NCBI GenBank assembly: GCA_033032175.1
Contig: CM065309.1
Span: 9,796,001-9,860,000, forward strand
Length of the DNA stretch: 64,000 bases
Reading direction: 5' to 3'
Origin: Saturnia japonica
Lineage: Eukaryota; Arthropoda; Insecta; Lepidoptera; Saturniidae
A program made the translations under genes and the position numbers. This document shows, piece after piece, positions 1 to 10,519 of the stretch. How positions within the stretch are numbered: the first letter of the stretch is position 1; each line of letters begins with the position of its first letter. The notes beneath the pieces were generated by a model that was not told the origin of the DNA, searched no databases, and saw nothing but the letters and a program-made list of their open reading frames with translations.

Positions 1-641
1 GGGCTGGGTTCAACCGGTAGATTTGTATAAGAGTCTAAAGTGTCGCTTAAATTATCTTTGGCGTTAAAATGGGACAGGAGATATAGTTTTCGGGTTCGAA
101 CTTTTTTTGCTGATCCTTTTGTAGCGTCCATATGAAATAGTCACATTGGGAATGTTTATAAAATTTATTACGGGTAACAAATTTAACTATCTTTTGATGT
201 TAACATTCAAAACTATTTAATATCTACTACTCTATCCGATTCAACATGGACATAAATTTTATAATGTTGAGAGCATGAACATATATCAGGGGGTGGTGGG
301 CAGTTAGGGGTCGTTCCATTTTGTGTAATAATGGTATAAATTTACTTTATAACTAAACTGCAATTTTATTAGCGTTTAAAATCTCTACTTTTTTATAGTT
401 TGAGATGCGGGCAAAAACTTGTTTAACTTTGTATATTATAGGACCCCTTCCCATGTGAAAGATATAGTTTTGCTCGTGGTACATAGCAAGTTAATGAAAA
501 TACAACCTGAAACGTCACTCTATTTTGACATAACATATTTGTCATATTTACATTAATTTCACCTATTCATGATATGCTGGTGATGTCAAATATACGTCAT
601 GTGATTACGGGGATTGATTCCAACATTCAGTTCGTTAAGTC
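1..641. other. AT-rich sequence upstream of the first visible P450 exon
   Basis: No exon, motif or recognisable repeat was found. It is presumably intron of the P450 gene, because the exon at 1078 begins inside a codon (phase needs one base from an upstream exon). No N-terminal P450 exon could be recognised here. Confidence 0.4.
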
Positions 642-1020
642 CAGGGATGGTAGATAGTGGCCCAATAATACTGAATATAATACTATATTATAAAGAATAA
701 TATAAAGTATATGTACATGCCGCTAAAAGTTGGTATTTATAAAAATGTTGGTACCCTCAGGCAATTAGCAAATACCAGGGAGTCAGCACCGTCGTCCCGT
801 AGGACATTTTTTTTTGCTAGTCGGTGCTCAGAATTTTTAAACGTCAGGGGGCTTATTCCGTCTTCCGCCCGGCTGGATACCTTTTTTTAAGTTTCTTGGT
901 AAATAAAACAACACTCTGAACCCTGAACGATACTAAAAAGTTGGTAATATTGCGTACCAGTATACTGCTTACCTGGTACATGGTACAAGACTCTGAAACC
1001 TGGTACGTCTACCATCCCTG
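642..1020. mobile_element. hAT-type MITE with terminal inverted repeats and 8-bp duplication
   Basis: The element starts CAGGGATGGTAGA and ends TCTACCATCCCTG, an exact inverted pair. It is flanked by GTTAAGTC (634-641) and GTTAGGTC (1021-1028), matching at 7 of 8 positions, which fits the 8-bp target duplication and CAGGG-type ends of hAT elements. It is 379 bp with no transposase ORF, so non-autonomous. It sits about 50 bp before the acceptor of the first visible P450 exon. Confidence 0.75.
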
Positions 1021-1077
1021 GTTAGGTCTAGTAGTATCAGCTATGTTTTCATGTAACACCTAACCGATATCTTTCAG

Positions 1078-4000
1078 GTGATTATGATGCAGAGGCTCTT
1101 GACAAAAATGCGTGGCTAAACTGGCGTCGTTACGGTAGTCTTGTTCGTGAGAAACCTGGCGTAAATTTAGTACATGTGTATGATCCGGATGACATCGAGG
1201 CGGTGTTCCGGCAAGATGACCGCTATCCCGCGCGGAGGAGTCACATCGCTATGCTCGATTATCGCACGAAGAAACCACAAGTTTATAATACTGGAGGATT
1301 ACTTTCAACGTGCGTAAAATTATTTCTTTTATTTATCCTACATTTATTGGTTGACCAATGAATTAAACAAAATTGTACTCACCTAGGTATTAGAATTATC
1401 GAAAATGATTTGATTGGAACTTAGTGTTGTCTTCGGTAGAGTTTAGAAACGATTATAGTTTTATATTTATTGGATTGCTATGGTTTTATGCAAAACACTT
1501 AACGTATCTATCTCCGTTGTTATTGGTTGAAATAATCTGTGTTCTCAAGCATACGCCCCGCGAGACGGTAAGCAGTTACCTTAGCCCATGGATGCTTGTA
1601 ATCAAAAATCAAAATCAAAATATTATTTATTAAATTTAGGCCCTAAGAAGGCACTTATGAATGTCAAAACACTACCACTGGTTCGGAAAACATCCCAGAA
1701 ATCGAGAAGAACCGACAAGAAACTCGATCGGGTTTTATCTTATTATCTTTTTTTTTTTACTGGATATACAGTATTTAATTATATACAGTTATTATCATTT
1801 TCAATAGATGTACAGAGAAGGAATCACATCCAGACATCACCATCATTCACGTAATCAGCCACCCTATAATACCCCTTTGACAATAAAACCTGCTTAACAT
1901 AATAATAATAATACCATAGGTATCACTGGCGTGTGACCAACCTTGAACCCTTCTATCCCAAAGAGCCCTGGAAACTTTACTCACCGCAGGAACACAACAC
2001 TAGGTTATTTAGCCGCGATTTTTTGTAGGGTGGAGATATTTCACCAGTCAGGCTGCCCAGGTAGAGATAAAACTCAAAAAAAAAATGTCCGTACTCCACC
2101 TCCTCGTTAAACGATCTCTTACCCAAGGAGCTCTGGATACCCTATTCACGGCAGGAACACAACACAGGGTTAATTGGCTGCGGTCTTCTGTATGGTGGAG
2201 GTATTAAGAAATCTCTAAAGGATTTAAAAGAACGGTTTCTCCGTAGCCGGAAGGCTTTGTATTATCTATCAGAAAATTATATAATATGTTAATGCAGGCT
2301 TAAGCTTACACCTTAAGAGATCATTTTTAAATAGTAAGCATACTTAAGATTTAAGTCGCGCTTTAAATATAATATGACATGATTGACATGTCTTGCAACT
2401 TTAAAAATGCAGAAACTCCTGCACAAAATTTCATCTAGAAAATTGAAACATGTTTTCATTAATTTCTTATAAAGTAGGTATTTAAATAGATACGAACTTT
2501 TTTATGGTAGTACATCAAAGTGGCGGCAGGTACTGTGCCTGAATGTAAGCACAGTACAATCCAAAACACAAACGAACACAGACAGAGAGATCTGCAATAC
2601 ATCGTCAGTTGCCACTGTCATGTTGGCCTGCATCATGCATACCTCTCAGCAGCTAGATAAACTATAGGTATATAGATATACTGGCTGATGGCGAAACGCG
2701 AGAAACCAAAAATTGAGCCACTATAATGGATTTCTACAAGCCTGCTTTATTACTGTATGTAACGGTTGATCCTATAACGCTACATGGCAGTATGGTGTAT
2801 AGGTACTATAATGTCTGGCTTGGTGTACGATGATCGTGTTCCAGTCGGACACAGTTACGTCTTTAATATCAGATATTTTAAAAGGCACTGAAAAGTAAAA
2901 TAAGATAAACTAATCGATATTTACAAACATGAAAGCGATCATTGGGCCGGAGAACATTAACGTAATCGAAAGAGACAGAGAAGATATGAGAAGAAACTCG
3001 AATATGCTTGTTTAATGTAGGTACCTATATATTATTATAGTAATACTGGCGGTGTAACCGCGGCTCCGAAATTTATTTATTTACTACTTCTAAAAGTTTT
3101 ATTGAAAATTCATATCAACTGACCAATGACATAAGCTTCCCGTGTACAAAACGTACGAATAGTTAAGAATCAGAGTTTTAGTTATATCCGGACATACAAA
3201 CAAACACACATACAATTTTGTTTAAAAGTATATTCATTGTCAGTGTTATTTATATAGTATGTCTGTCAGTATATTTGAAAAAAAAAAAGTTACATGCACA
3301 GACATGACTACAGATTTATTAATATAGATTATTTAATCTTCAAAATAATTATTTTGTAACTTGTCTTAAAATTGATTTGTTCAGCAATGGTCCAGAATGG
3401 TGGCGACTTCGCAGTACGTTTCAAAAGAATTTCACTAGTCCACATAGCGTAAAGGCACATTATGGAAATACAGACGCCGTGATAAAAGAATTTGTTCAAT
3501 GGATTAAGAATAACAAAACTTTGCATCACGAAGATTTTCTGTTATATTTAAACAGGTTGAATTTAGAAAGTAAGTAGAAAAGAAAGGACACTTTAGTTAT
3601 TACTTAAAGGTTTTTTTTTTAACTTTGCCCTTTAAAGCATGTTATTTGGACACATAGTTTAGGAGATAATGAAAAATTTAAATTATTTGTATTTGCGGGA
3701 AGAACAATTATGATAGGATATACGGGTGCGTTGGCGGCGCGGTCTTCGTCGGATAAAATGAACACGGATGAAACCGAGGGGCACAGCTAGTACATAATAA
3801 AAGAAAATTGTTGTTGGGCACGTGGAGAACTAATTTTCATGTAATATTTTAATAATAACAATGAAAACAAAATAACCACGTATATTTCAGTTATTGGCGT
3901 TGTAGCTTTCAATGAGAGATTCAGCAGCTTTACCCCAGAAGAGCAAGAACGATATTCTCGTAGTACCAAAATAATAGAAGCAGCGTTTGGATCAAATTGT

Positions 4001-5292
4001 GGTATTATGAAGCTCGATAAAGGGATCCTTTGGAAATTTTTTCCCACGCCTTTATACAAGAAACTTGTTAATTCTCAAGAATATTTAGAAAAGTAAATAA
4101 ATCTAATTGAAATAAATTCAATCCTTTGCTAATGGAATACCGCGTTACTTGAACACCGATTATTTTGTAATGATTATATTATGGTTAATTATGTTTACAG
4201 TGTTTACTCGTTAATATATCGCTTAGAGCTTAATATTTTTCCTATTTATAAAACTAAGATAATATGTTTTATTATGCGCAATTTTTTGTAGTGTGTCAAC
4301 CAAAATTTTGATAAAAAAGGTGAACTTCTTTGAATCCGCTGATGAAGTTTGTGATAACTCGTTGTTAGGATCTTTTTTGAAACAGCCGAATGTGGATTTA
4401 AAGGATATTGTTGGAATGATGGTTGATATATTGATGGCCGCTATTGATACGGTATATATTCTCTACCTGTTATTATTGTTGCATTACTCACAATAAATTA
4501 CTGCTAGTAATTCCATGTTACATTTTATTTAATATTTGAAAGTCGTTTATAGTTTTTTTTATTTATTTCAGACTTCATATACTACTAGTTTTGCTTTATA
4601 TCACATCGCTCGAAATTTGGAGTGTCAAGAAAAAATTTTCTCCGAAATTGCTACACTTTTACCAAATAAAAATTCAGAAATAACTGCTGATATAATTGCA
4701 AAGGCTGTATATTTAAGAGCTAGCATTAAAGAGAGTTTGAGATTGAATCCAGTGTCTGTCGGAGTTGGTCGAATATTACAAAAAGACATGGTTTTAAGAG
4801 GATATCAGATTCCTAAAGGAGTAAGTAAAAGAAGAGAAAATGAAAAATATCGAGATAGTATAAATTATTTTAAAAAATCATTTCCAGACAGTAATCGTGA
4901 CTCAAAATATGGTTGCTTCGCGTCTGCCACAATATGTTCAGGATCCTCTACAGTTTAGACCTGAGCGCTGGTTACGTGGATCTTCAGAATATGAAAATAT
5001 TCATCCTTTTTTAAGTTTGCCCTTTGGCTTTGGACCTCGGTCTTGTATTGCAAGAAGGCTAGCAGAGCAAAATATGTGTATAATCATTGCTCGGGTACGT
5101 CGTTGATAATTCTTCATAAAAGTCATCTTATTCAAGTATTTGTATTTATTGATGTTAATTAAAATATCTTAATTTCAGTTAGTACATGAATTTAAAATCA
5201 AATGGATGGGTAAAGAACTTGGAGTCAAAACATTACTTATCAATAAGCCCGATCAAGCTATATCGTTATCATTTGTATCAAGAAATAAATGA
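1078..5292 (+). CDS. dib: Mitochondrial cytochrome P450, probable CYP302A1 (disembodied), 5'-partial
   Basis: Seven exons join in frame: 1078-1309, 3385-3569, 3891-4092, 4292-4451, 4572-4820, 4888-5094 and 5179-5292 (stop TGA). All introns are GT-AG. The product visible is 448 residues; an exon of roughly 50 residues with the mitochondrial leader and proline-rich hinge is missing upstream. Motifs seen (window residue numbers): I-helix MAAIDTTSYTT around 254-264, K-helix ESLR 313-316, FRPERW 365-370, haem loop FGFGPRSCIAR 388-398 with the ligand Cys395. The stretches YDPDDI, YPARRSH and NGPEWWRLRS resemble what I recall of insect Dib. By family knowledge Dib hydroxylates C22 of 5-beta-ketotriol to 2-deoxyecdysone in prothoracic-gland mitochondria. 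The P450 call is near certain; the CYP302A1 assignment is from memory of the family and would need alignment against CYP314/CYP315. The I-helix has Ala where many P450s have Gly. Confidence 0.85.
1600..1870. repeat. Dispersed lepidopteran repeat inside P450 intron
   Basis: The stretch contains 'aaggcacttatgaatgtc', 'ggttcggaaaaca' and 'cgagaagaaccgacaagaa', a string I recognise from high-copy non-coding repeats in Lepidoptera. The ORF-like readings here are not genes. Boundaries are approximate. Confidence 0.5.
1960..2212. repeat. Two tandem copies of a dispersed repeat fragment
   Basis: Two units of roughly 85 bp, near 1960-2043 and 2122-2210, share 'cccaaagagccctgga', 'gcaggaacacaacac' and 'gtggaggtatt'-like blocks with scattered differences. 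They lie in the large P450 intron (1310-3384). Confidence 0.55.
3060..3330 (+). repeat. Non-LTR-like repeat tail (family B) in P450 intron
   Basis: It contains 'cttcccgtgtacaaaa' and ends '...acagatttattaatatagat', the same layout as copies near 17430, 31480, 48945 and 49850. No coding capacity. Confidence 0.5.
3715..3795 (+). repeat. Short repeat tail (family D) in P450 intron
   Basis: The string 'gcgttggcggcgcggtc...aaaatgaacacggatgaaaccgaggggcacagctag' matches the ends of the longer copies at 54250-54560 and 59376-59680. It lies between the exons ending 3569 and starting 3891. Confidence 0.5.
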
Positions 5293-5299
5293 TTCAAGC

Positions 5300-5305
5300 A
5301 ATAAA
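5300..5305 (+). terminator. Polyadenylation signal AATAAA for the P450 gene
   Basis: AATAAA lies 8 bases after the TGA stop at 5290-5292; another AATAAA overlaps the last codons. No other canonical hexamer was seen close by, so the 3' UTR is probably very short. Confidence 0.45.
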
Positions 5306-5357
5306 TAGTAAAAATTATGTGAAAATTCAAACTACCTTCATACATGTGTATATTTAT

Positions 5358-5823
5358 TTATATAGCATTCATAAATTGATGTTTTGATATAGGTAATGTT
5401 ATTATAGAAAAAACCATTGCCATAAGATCTGGACTTCCAGCTGTTGGAATAGCCGTTAATTCCTCGCTATTAGTGAATGTTTTCTTGCTGATTACAATAT
5501 TTGGTAGTACACGTTCTAATATGTCTCGAGCACATGCTGATGGAATTGATAGATAAACTATTCCCTCAGAAAATACTGGTTTAATTGGAAAACTTGGGTT
5601 TATTAAAGTAGGAATTTCTGGAACAGGAGGAACTAGTGTACCACTGTTTTTCCTTTATCTAACAACTTTGAAAAGTCAGGGAATATGGAACTGAAGTTCT
5701 TTTACAGCAGAAATTTAAATAATTTGATTGTTTTGGCATAATGTGAATTAGATCTTTGTGTAATATTCTTAGTACAGGTTCCACAACATGAGTAGATACT
5801 AATATTCGCACCAAAATTTCTGT
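5358..5823 (-). pseudogene. Coding-like 3' extension of the secreted gene, with stops and frameshifts
   Basis: Directly after the TGA at 5826-5824 the same frame stays open for 54 codons (TEILVRILVSTHVVEP...) to a TAG at 5661-5659. Short coding-like pieces continue in shifted frames: SSIFPDFSKLLDKGK in one frame, then SGTLVPPVPEIP onward in another, open for 98 codons from 5654 to a TAA at 5360-5358. That TAA overlaps a minus-strand AATAAA. One change of frame lies at a run of five A's on the minus strand (plus strand about 5649), where one extra A would join the two pieces. The composition matches the upstream gene, so I read it as the former C-terminal part, broken by an in-frame TGA and at least two indels. 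Assembly error or stop-codon readthrough are alternatives. Confidence 0.5.
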
Positions 5824-6514
5824 TCAATTGCATGGGGGAAATATTTCATCTGGTTTTTCTATATTTTTTGTTATTTTCAATCGTTCTAGTGGGGGCAAGT
5901 TGGGAGCCGCAGGATTTTTTTTGACAATTATATTTTCTGGTATTACCAGAATTTCAATAGGGATAAATAGCGGTGACAAAGGTAGCGGCAGCATTGTTGA
6001 TTCATTATTAAGAATTAGTGGCGGAAAATGAGGATGCACAATGACTGATTCATCAATTACTGTTGATGGAGAACGAATCGAACTTATTTCTTTTGGCTTA
6101 GTATCACCAAGTAATTCTGGGTCCTCAGTTGTTATAGGCATTTTTGTAATATTTTCGTTCACAGTAGACACTGATGCTCCAGAATGAGGTGGAACTAAAT
6201 TAACTAACAAAAGTTGTGGGTTAAAGAAAAAATTAGTTCCTTGATGAACAAAATTGGAGACGAAAGGTGGTGGTTCAGATGACAATGCAGAAGGTATTAT
6301 TAATATGGGGTCCCTAAAATTTTCATTCGCAAAGATTTGAGATGGAACGACATTTTCCTCGGTGGATAGTGATCCTCTCGAGTTACCAGCCAGTAAGATA
6401 AAAACCAATAGCCACAATTCCAAGGAAATCTAAAAAATAAAAACATTTTATTAGTAAAATAAAAGACTTCAATTTAAAAGACAACAACAAGAAAACTTAA
6501 ATTTAACCTACCAT
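5824..6514 (-). CDS. Secreted proline-rich protein, ATG-only first coding exon
   Basis: I place the start at ATG 6514-6512, followed at once by donor GTAGGT. The acceptor TTTTTAG ends at 6430 and exon 2 runs 6429-5824 (stop TGA 5826-5824), giving 202 residues beginning MISLELWLLVFILLAGNSRG. Residues 1 to about 18 form a hydrophobic signal peptide, so the product should be secreted. The rest is rich in Pro, Ile, Leu, Ser and Thr with little regular structure; I see no known domain and no chitin-binding motif. A TATAAAA lies at 6574-6568. The gene converges on the P450 gene. The frame stays open past the TGA (see 5358-5823), so the true product could be longer or the gene may be decaying. I do not recognise the family; a cuticle, eggshell or silk-type structural protein is only a guess. 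Confidence 0.65.
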
Positions 6515-6567
6515 GGTACTGATTGAAGAATAACCGTGATATGTTTTAGATTAGTATTCGGTGTACA

Positions 6568-6574
6568 TTTTATA
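6568..6574 (-). promoter_or_regulatory. TATA box of the secreted proline-rich gene
   Basis: TATAAAA on the minus strand lies 54 bases before the ATG at 6514, with a TCACG initiator-like site about 30 bases downstream of it. Spacing is normal for an insect TATA promoter. Confidence 0.45.
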
Positions 6575-6925
6575 GTAGCAAGTTTTCGTTTATAAATTCT
6601 TGTTAATTTGGTAGGTACTTAATAATATATCATTTAAACTAGTAATATAATCGATCAATATACAATCATTTATAGTGTTAATTATGTAATAATTAGTTTT
6701 TTATAGTTCGGTGGTCGGATAATTAAATTATATAATATGAATACCGAATTCTTGCAAAACCAAAATATTTTAATGCATTTTAACAAGTTTTTCAAGATTA
6801 ACTAGGTTCCTAATATCATGACTTCATCACATTTAGGTAGGTATCATTAACTAGTTCATTATTACGACTAACTTACTCTGATGAAAATGCGGTTTTATAT
6901 GGAAAAAGTTCAAACTTTTTTATTT
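6575..6925. other. AT-rich intergenic sequence
   Basis: I see no ORF or repeat in it. Confidence 0.4.
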
Positions 6926-6929
6926 AATT

Positions 6930-7355
6930 AATAAGTCGTAGTACTGGTAATTATTGTCCATGTATTTTTGCTATTTTAATGAAAGTTTACTGATGCCTCT
7001 GCTATAGAAATCCCGGAGACGGGAATTGATTAACTCTTTAAATGCACTTTTAACCGCTTCATAGAATTTGAAATTTTTCCCATGTAACAAGTAATCCTAA
7101 CTAAATAAAAATATGGAAATCAGTGGGAGCAAAGACTGGTGAGTATGGTGGGTGAAGAAGAGCTTTCAGTTACAACTCCTGTAGTTTTGAGACGGTCCGT
7201 TGTGTGAGCGTTGTCGTAAAGAACGAATGGACTGGAACAATTAACATGGTTAACCAATTATGGTTCATCATCATTTGCAATCCTTCACACTACACCTCTT
7301 CAGTAATTATTGTGACAGGTCTCAAGATATTGTGATTAACAATGCTGGCACAGGT
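6930..7355 (-). pseudogene. Mariner-like transposase relic
   Basis: Reading the minus strand with frame changes gives pieces in mariner order: an ITEEV-C region, VSKLQEL, LHPPYSPVFAPTDFH, then a C-terminal stretch with FYSRGISKLSLK and YMDNNYQYYD. The PPYSP..AP.D motif holds the third catalytic Asp of the D,D34D family. There are several stops and indels (for example a TAA after KLQEL and a TAG in the LSLK-QKY stretch). Only about the C-terminal half of the transposase is visible, and the terminal repeats were not identified. It is inactive. Confidence 0.72.
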
Positions 7356-7359
7356 CCAC

Positions 7360-7990
7360 CATACACTTACAAGCAGCTTCTTTTAATACACTTTATAATA
7401 TTAGTTTAGATAGTAGCATTTCTGTTTATTTAGCTGACATACATGCATTGTTCCATGCATCGATTGAGCGGTTTGCAATATCGCGACAATTTTTATTTTG
7501 TTATACTCATCATAACTTTAAAACGAATGTACTGATTTGAATAATTCAAAAAGTAATTTACTCTTACGTAAACAGCATAAATGATTTGGATAAGGATTCA
7601 TATGATGACACGGACTTAATTACTTTTTGTTCGCCATCCGTGTTTTAGCTGACTAATTTGAGCAAAAACGGTTATTGTAACATAACTATAACAATTGCAT
7701 ATATAGACACAGACTTTTTTCTTGAAACTAGTGGGAACGTTTAATATATATAGTATATTTATGTAATACCAATAGTTTTTGCAGCACACGCGAAGTAAGC
7801 ATATTTTAGACAATTTTTTATACTTTGTGTAAAACTATCGACATTTGTATGACAAATTTATTTATTTTTTCAAATTACAATATCGCCCATGTTACTGGCT
7901 GAAAATGTAACTTTATCTTGGTGTAAGAATTTTAGGAATCGGTCCTGTAGTTTTTGAGTTTATCCATTACAAACAAAACACCAAATCTTT
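7360..7990. other. AT-rich sequence without recognisable gene
   Basis: It may include outer parts of the mariner relic, but no clear ends were found. The minus-strand reading at 7616-7813 has no family resemblance. Confidence 0.3.
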
Positions 7991-8004
7991 CTTTTTTTAA
8001 TATT

Positions 8005-8210
8005 AGTACAGATATACACCGATTGATCTCGGAACACGACATACCAAAAGTAAATCATAGATAGCTTTATCACTATATGTATGGTGGTAGCGATCCCTAC
8101 CAACTCGCTAAATATACTGCATATATATAGACTGATCTTGGAATACGACGAACCTAAAGAAAATCATACATTGGTATATCAATATTTGTATGGTGGTCTC
8201 AATGCCTGTT
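8005..8210. repeat. Two tandem units of a dispersed repeat
   Basis: Unit 1 (about 8010-8100) and unit 2 (about 8115-8205) both read '...gatct(c/t)ggaa(c/t)acgac..acc(a/t)aaa...tatggtggt'. Related blocks occur near 9647 and 28502, where the same 'atatacac.gactga' start is seen. Confidence 0.55.
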
Positions 8211-8248
8211 TAACACATTTTTAACACGCTTTTATTAGCTTCACCTGT

Positions 8249-8270
8249 ATGTATGTATGTATGTATGTAA
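8249..8270. repeat. (TATG)n microsatellite
   Basis: About five perfect TATG units. It sits just before sequence ('ccgaccccttt', 'tttgcacacttgtc') that I associate with short non-autonomous lepidopteran elements. Confidence 0.6.
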
Positions 8271-8429
8271 CCGACCCCTTTGAGCTCGATTTTGTCCTAC
8301 TTTGAATGATCAGATTTAATTCAAACTTTGCACACTTGTCAAAAGTCGATGACAATGCAATAATCCGATCAAAACATCCGATTATCCTAATTAGATTCGC
8401 CAGGATTAATTAATTTCTTTCCGCATTCT

Positions 8430-8708
8430 TTGCATGCGAGTAAGAGAGATAGAGCTAGTGCGCGAACTACGCATGGGTGCAGTTCCACACTTACTCTTTC
8501 GGGCATGCAAGGTTGTACAGTTGATCATGCAGTCATTTATTTGGGTCCGCGATTGTTTGCTGCTGGACAAGCTTATGTGGCACTTAGTCGTGGAAGATCC
8601 TTGGACGGTATACGAATTGAAGAACTTGATTGCTCAAAATTAACAGGAAGAACTCCATGTAACAGTGAAGCATTGAATGAAATGATTCGATTACGAGATA
8701 AACCATAA
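8430..8708 (+). pseudogene. Helitron PIF1-type helicase C-terminal fragment
   Basis: The reading ends at TAA 8706-8708 and contains GCTVDHAVIYLGP, GQAYVALSRGRSL and ELDCSKLTG, the final helicase motif and C-terminal signature of Helitron Rep/helicase proteins. The expected SWA..IHK stretch before GMQGCTVD is missing, and the Rep and most helicase domains are absent, so this is a truncated copy, not a host helicase. The first ~30 residues (basic, no match) are probably not part of the protein. A small hairpin (GAGTG...CACTC, about 8727-8744) follows, as Helitron 3' ends often have one, but I could not fix the end. Confidence 0.8.
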
Positions 8709-8759
8709 AATCTACAATCAGTCACAGAGTGAAAATTCACACTCATCCTCATTCTCAGT

Positions 8760-9016
8760 GCCGCCAACAGATTCGCTCCTATGATTATAATATTATGTAA
8801 AGTGATTACGGATTGAAAATTCCATACTCAAGCATTAATGTGACTGACTGTATATGTAAATAAGGTTGCACCTCTGTGTCTCGCTGTTTATATTGGCATC
8901 ATAGAAATCTTTGAATATGTGTTCTTAACCAAGATACAATCGGAACACATTTGTACATATTAAGGGCGGTTGATAGTTAGCAAATCGAACTAAATAATTT
9001 ATAGTTTAAAAAATTT
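8760..9016. other. AT-rich sequence between the Helitron tail and the hairpin
   Basis: I see no gene. The last ~50 bases are A/T-rich and resemble the start of the hairpin arm but do not pair with the other side. Confidence 0.3.
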
Positions 9017-9429
9017 AACTAAAAAATTAAAAATAAATAATAGTTTAAAAAAACTAAAAAAACACGCTTTCATAAAAAATTCAACTAAAAAACAGAAAAT
9101 AAAATTTAATAAATTTGATTAAGTACAGTGTAAAAAAAAAAGAATGTGCATTATTGTAAAAAAAGCGTGGGGTGCATAGTGTCAATAATTATAAACATTT
9201 TATTGACAGATAATGAGTAGAAGAATCATCACTTTGATAATAAAATACCTTAAAAAGCGCTTTGAATACACCCCACGCTTTTTTTTTTACAATAATGTAC
9301 ATTCTTTTTTTTTTACACTGTACTTAATCAAATTTATTAAATTTTATTTTCTGTTTTTTAGTTGAATTTTTTATGAAAGCGTGTTTTTTTAGTTTTTTTA
9401 AACTATTATTTATTTTTAATTTTTTAGTT
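9017..9429. repeat. Long near-perfect inverted repeat (hairpin)
   Basis: The left arm 9017-9174 and right arm 9269-9429 are reverse complements, differing by one substitution ('aatgtgcatt' against 'aatgtacatt') and by lengths of A/T runs. The spacer is about 94 bases. Both arms include 'aaacacgctttcat', 'gattaagtacagtgta' and 'gcgtggggtg'. The palindrome ends sharply at 9016/9430. A transcript would fold into a dsRNA stem of about 158 bp. Most likely it is a foldback element or two head-to-head copies of one repeat; the near identity points to a recent origin or gene conversion. Confidence 0.9.
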
Positions 9430-9639
9430 TATATTGTAACACTGTTACTAATACTTTATGTCATTAGTGTCAATTGTAAAAACCCTCTCTTGCACATTAA
9501 AACTTTTGTCACGACGGCCGTACTTTTAGTAAATATTAAGTATAAATCAGCACCCGAAGATTACCAACACATGAACCAACCCTAAAATAAAACAGGGAGC
9601 TGCGTCCAACAATGCATACCACGCCGCCTTATTTACGGC

Positions 9640-9930
9640 ATATACACCGACTGACCTCGAAACTCAACAAACCTAAACAAAATCATAGATAGGGTTTACA
9701 CTCTATGTATCTTGCGGGATGATTTTTCAAAAACGTGAAAAACTCTTAATTCTTCCTAAAAGCATAAATATGAATTTTCATATCCCTAACTTGAGAAATA
9801 GTGTTTTCTTCATTCAAACTTTCATTCCATATTTAACCTCTTATAGTTTTATCTTTGCGCCATAAGGTACCGTATTACTCCAAGGTCTAATATATCTTTA
9901 TTCATCAAAATTGGTTTGGTTATGACCAAC
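9640..9930. repeat. Degraded non-LTR-like repeat
   Basis: The stretch begins 'catatacaccgactgacctcg' and includes 'aaaacgtgaaaaactctt', 'ttcatatcc' and 'ctccaaggt...catcaaaattggttt'. The same order of blocks is seen at 63330-63590. Confidence 0.5.
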
Positions 9931-9934
9931 CGAC

Positions 9935-10515
9935 AATATCCAGCCTATGCTGACCTCATTTTAATATGAATTATCATATAGATCTGAGATCAAAGTATAT
10001 TAGATACATAAATTTTCCAAAACTGTCCATTTCTTAATTATATAATATGTAAACTTTTATCATCATCATTTTACAAACTGTATTATACAGTTAGCTAAAT
10101 TTTCAGTTAATTAACTGAAAAGTTATTTTATAGCATTTTCATCGAAAAAATGTTCGACGTCTTTTTTTAAATTGATATAACTTTTTTATTTATGAAGTGA
10201 CTAAAATAAAAGAATCACTAAATTTTAAGTGAAACTTACCACAATATATTAGTGAAACCGCATCCAAATCGGTTAAGCCATTTCTGAGATTAGCAAGCAC
10301 AAACGTTGGCAAACAGACAAAAATTCTAACAATCATTATTTTGAGTTCTCCTGCTTTGATAAAGGCCAAAATAATAGTTTTTCTCATATATCTTCTATGT
10401 AAAGACATCGATCATATACGTTTTTATTATATGTATAGAAAGATTTATATGACTTTGCAATTTTAAATAGAATGAAAGATGTCGATGTTCACCCTAGGCA
10501 TTATTAAAAATCGGC
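9935..10515. other. AT-rich intergenic sequence
   Basis: I see no gene. The block near 10255-10320 ('aaatcggttaagccatttctgag...acaaacgttggcaaacagac') looks like the tail of a non-LTR repeat in the plus direction. Confidence 0.35.
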
Positions 10516-10519
10516 TACT

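Noticed and set aside
9373..9585. 70-residue plus-strand ORF with hydrophobic start
   Set aside because: Its first third lies in the right arm of the hairpin, so the apparent signal peptide is poly-T coding. The rest has no motif.
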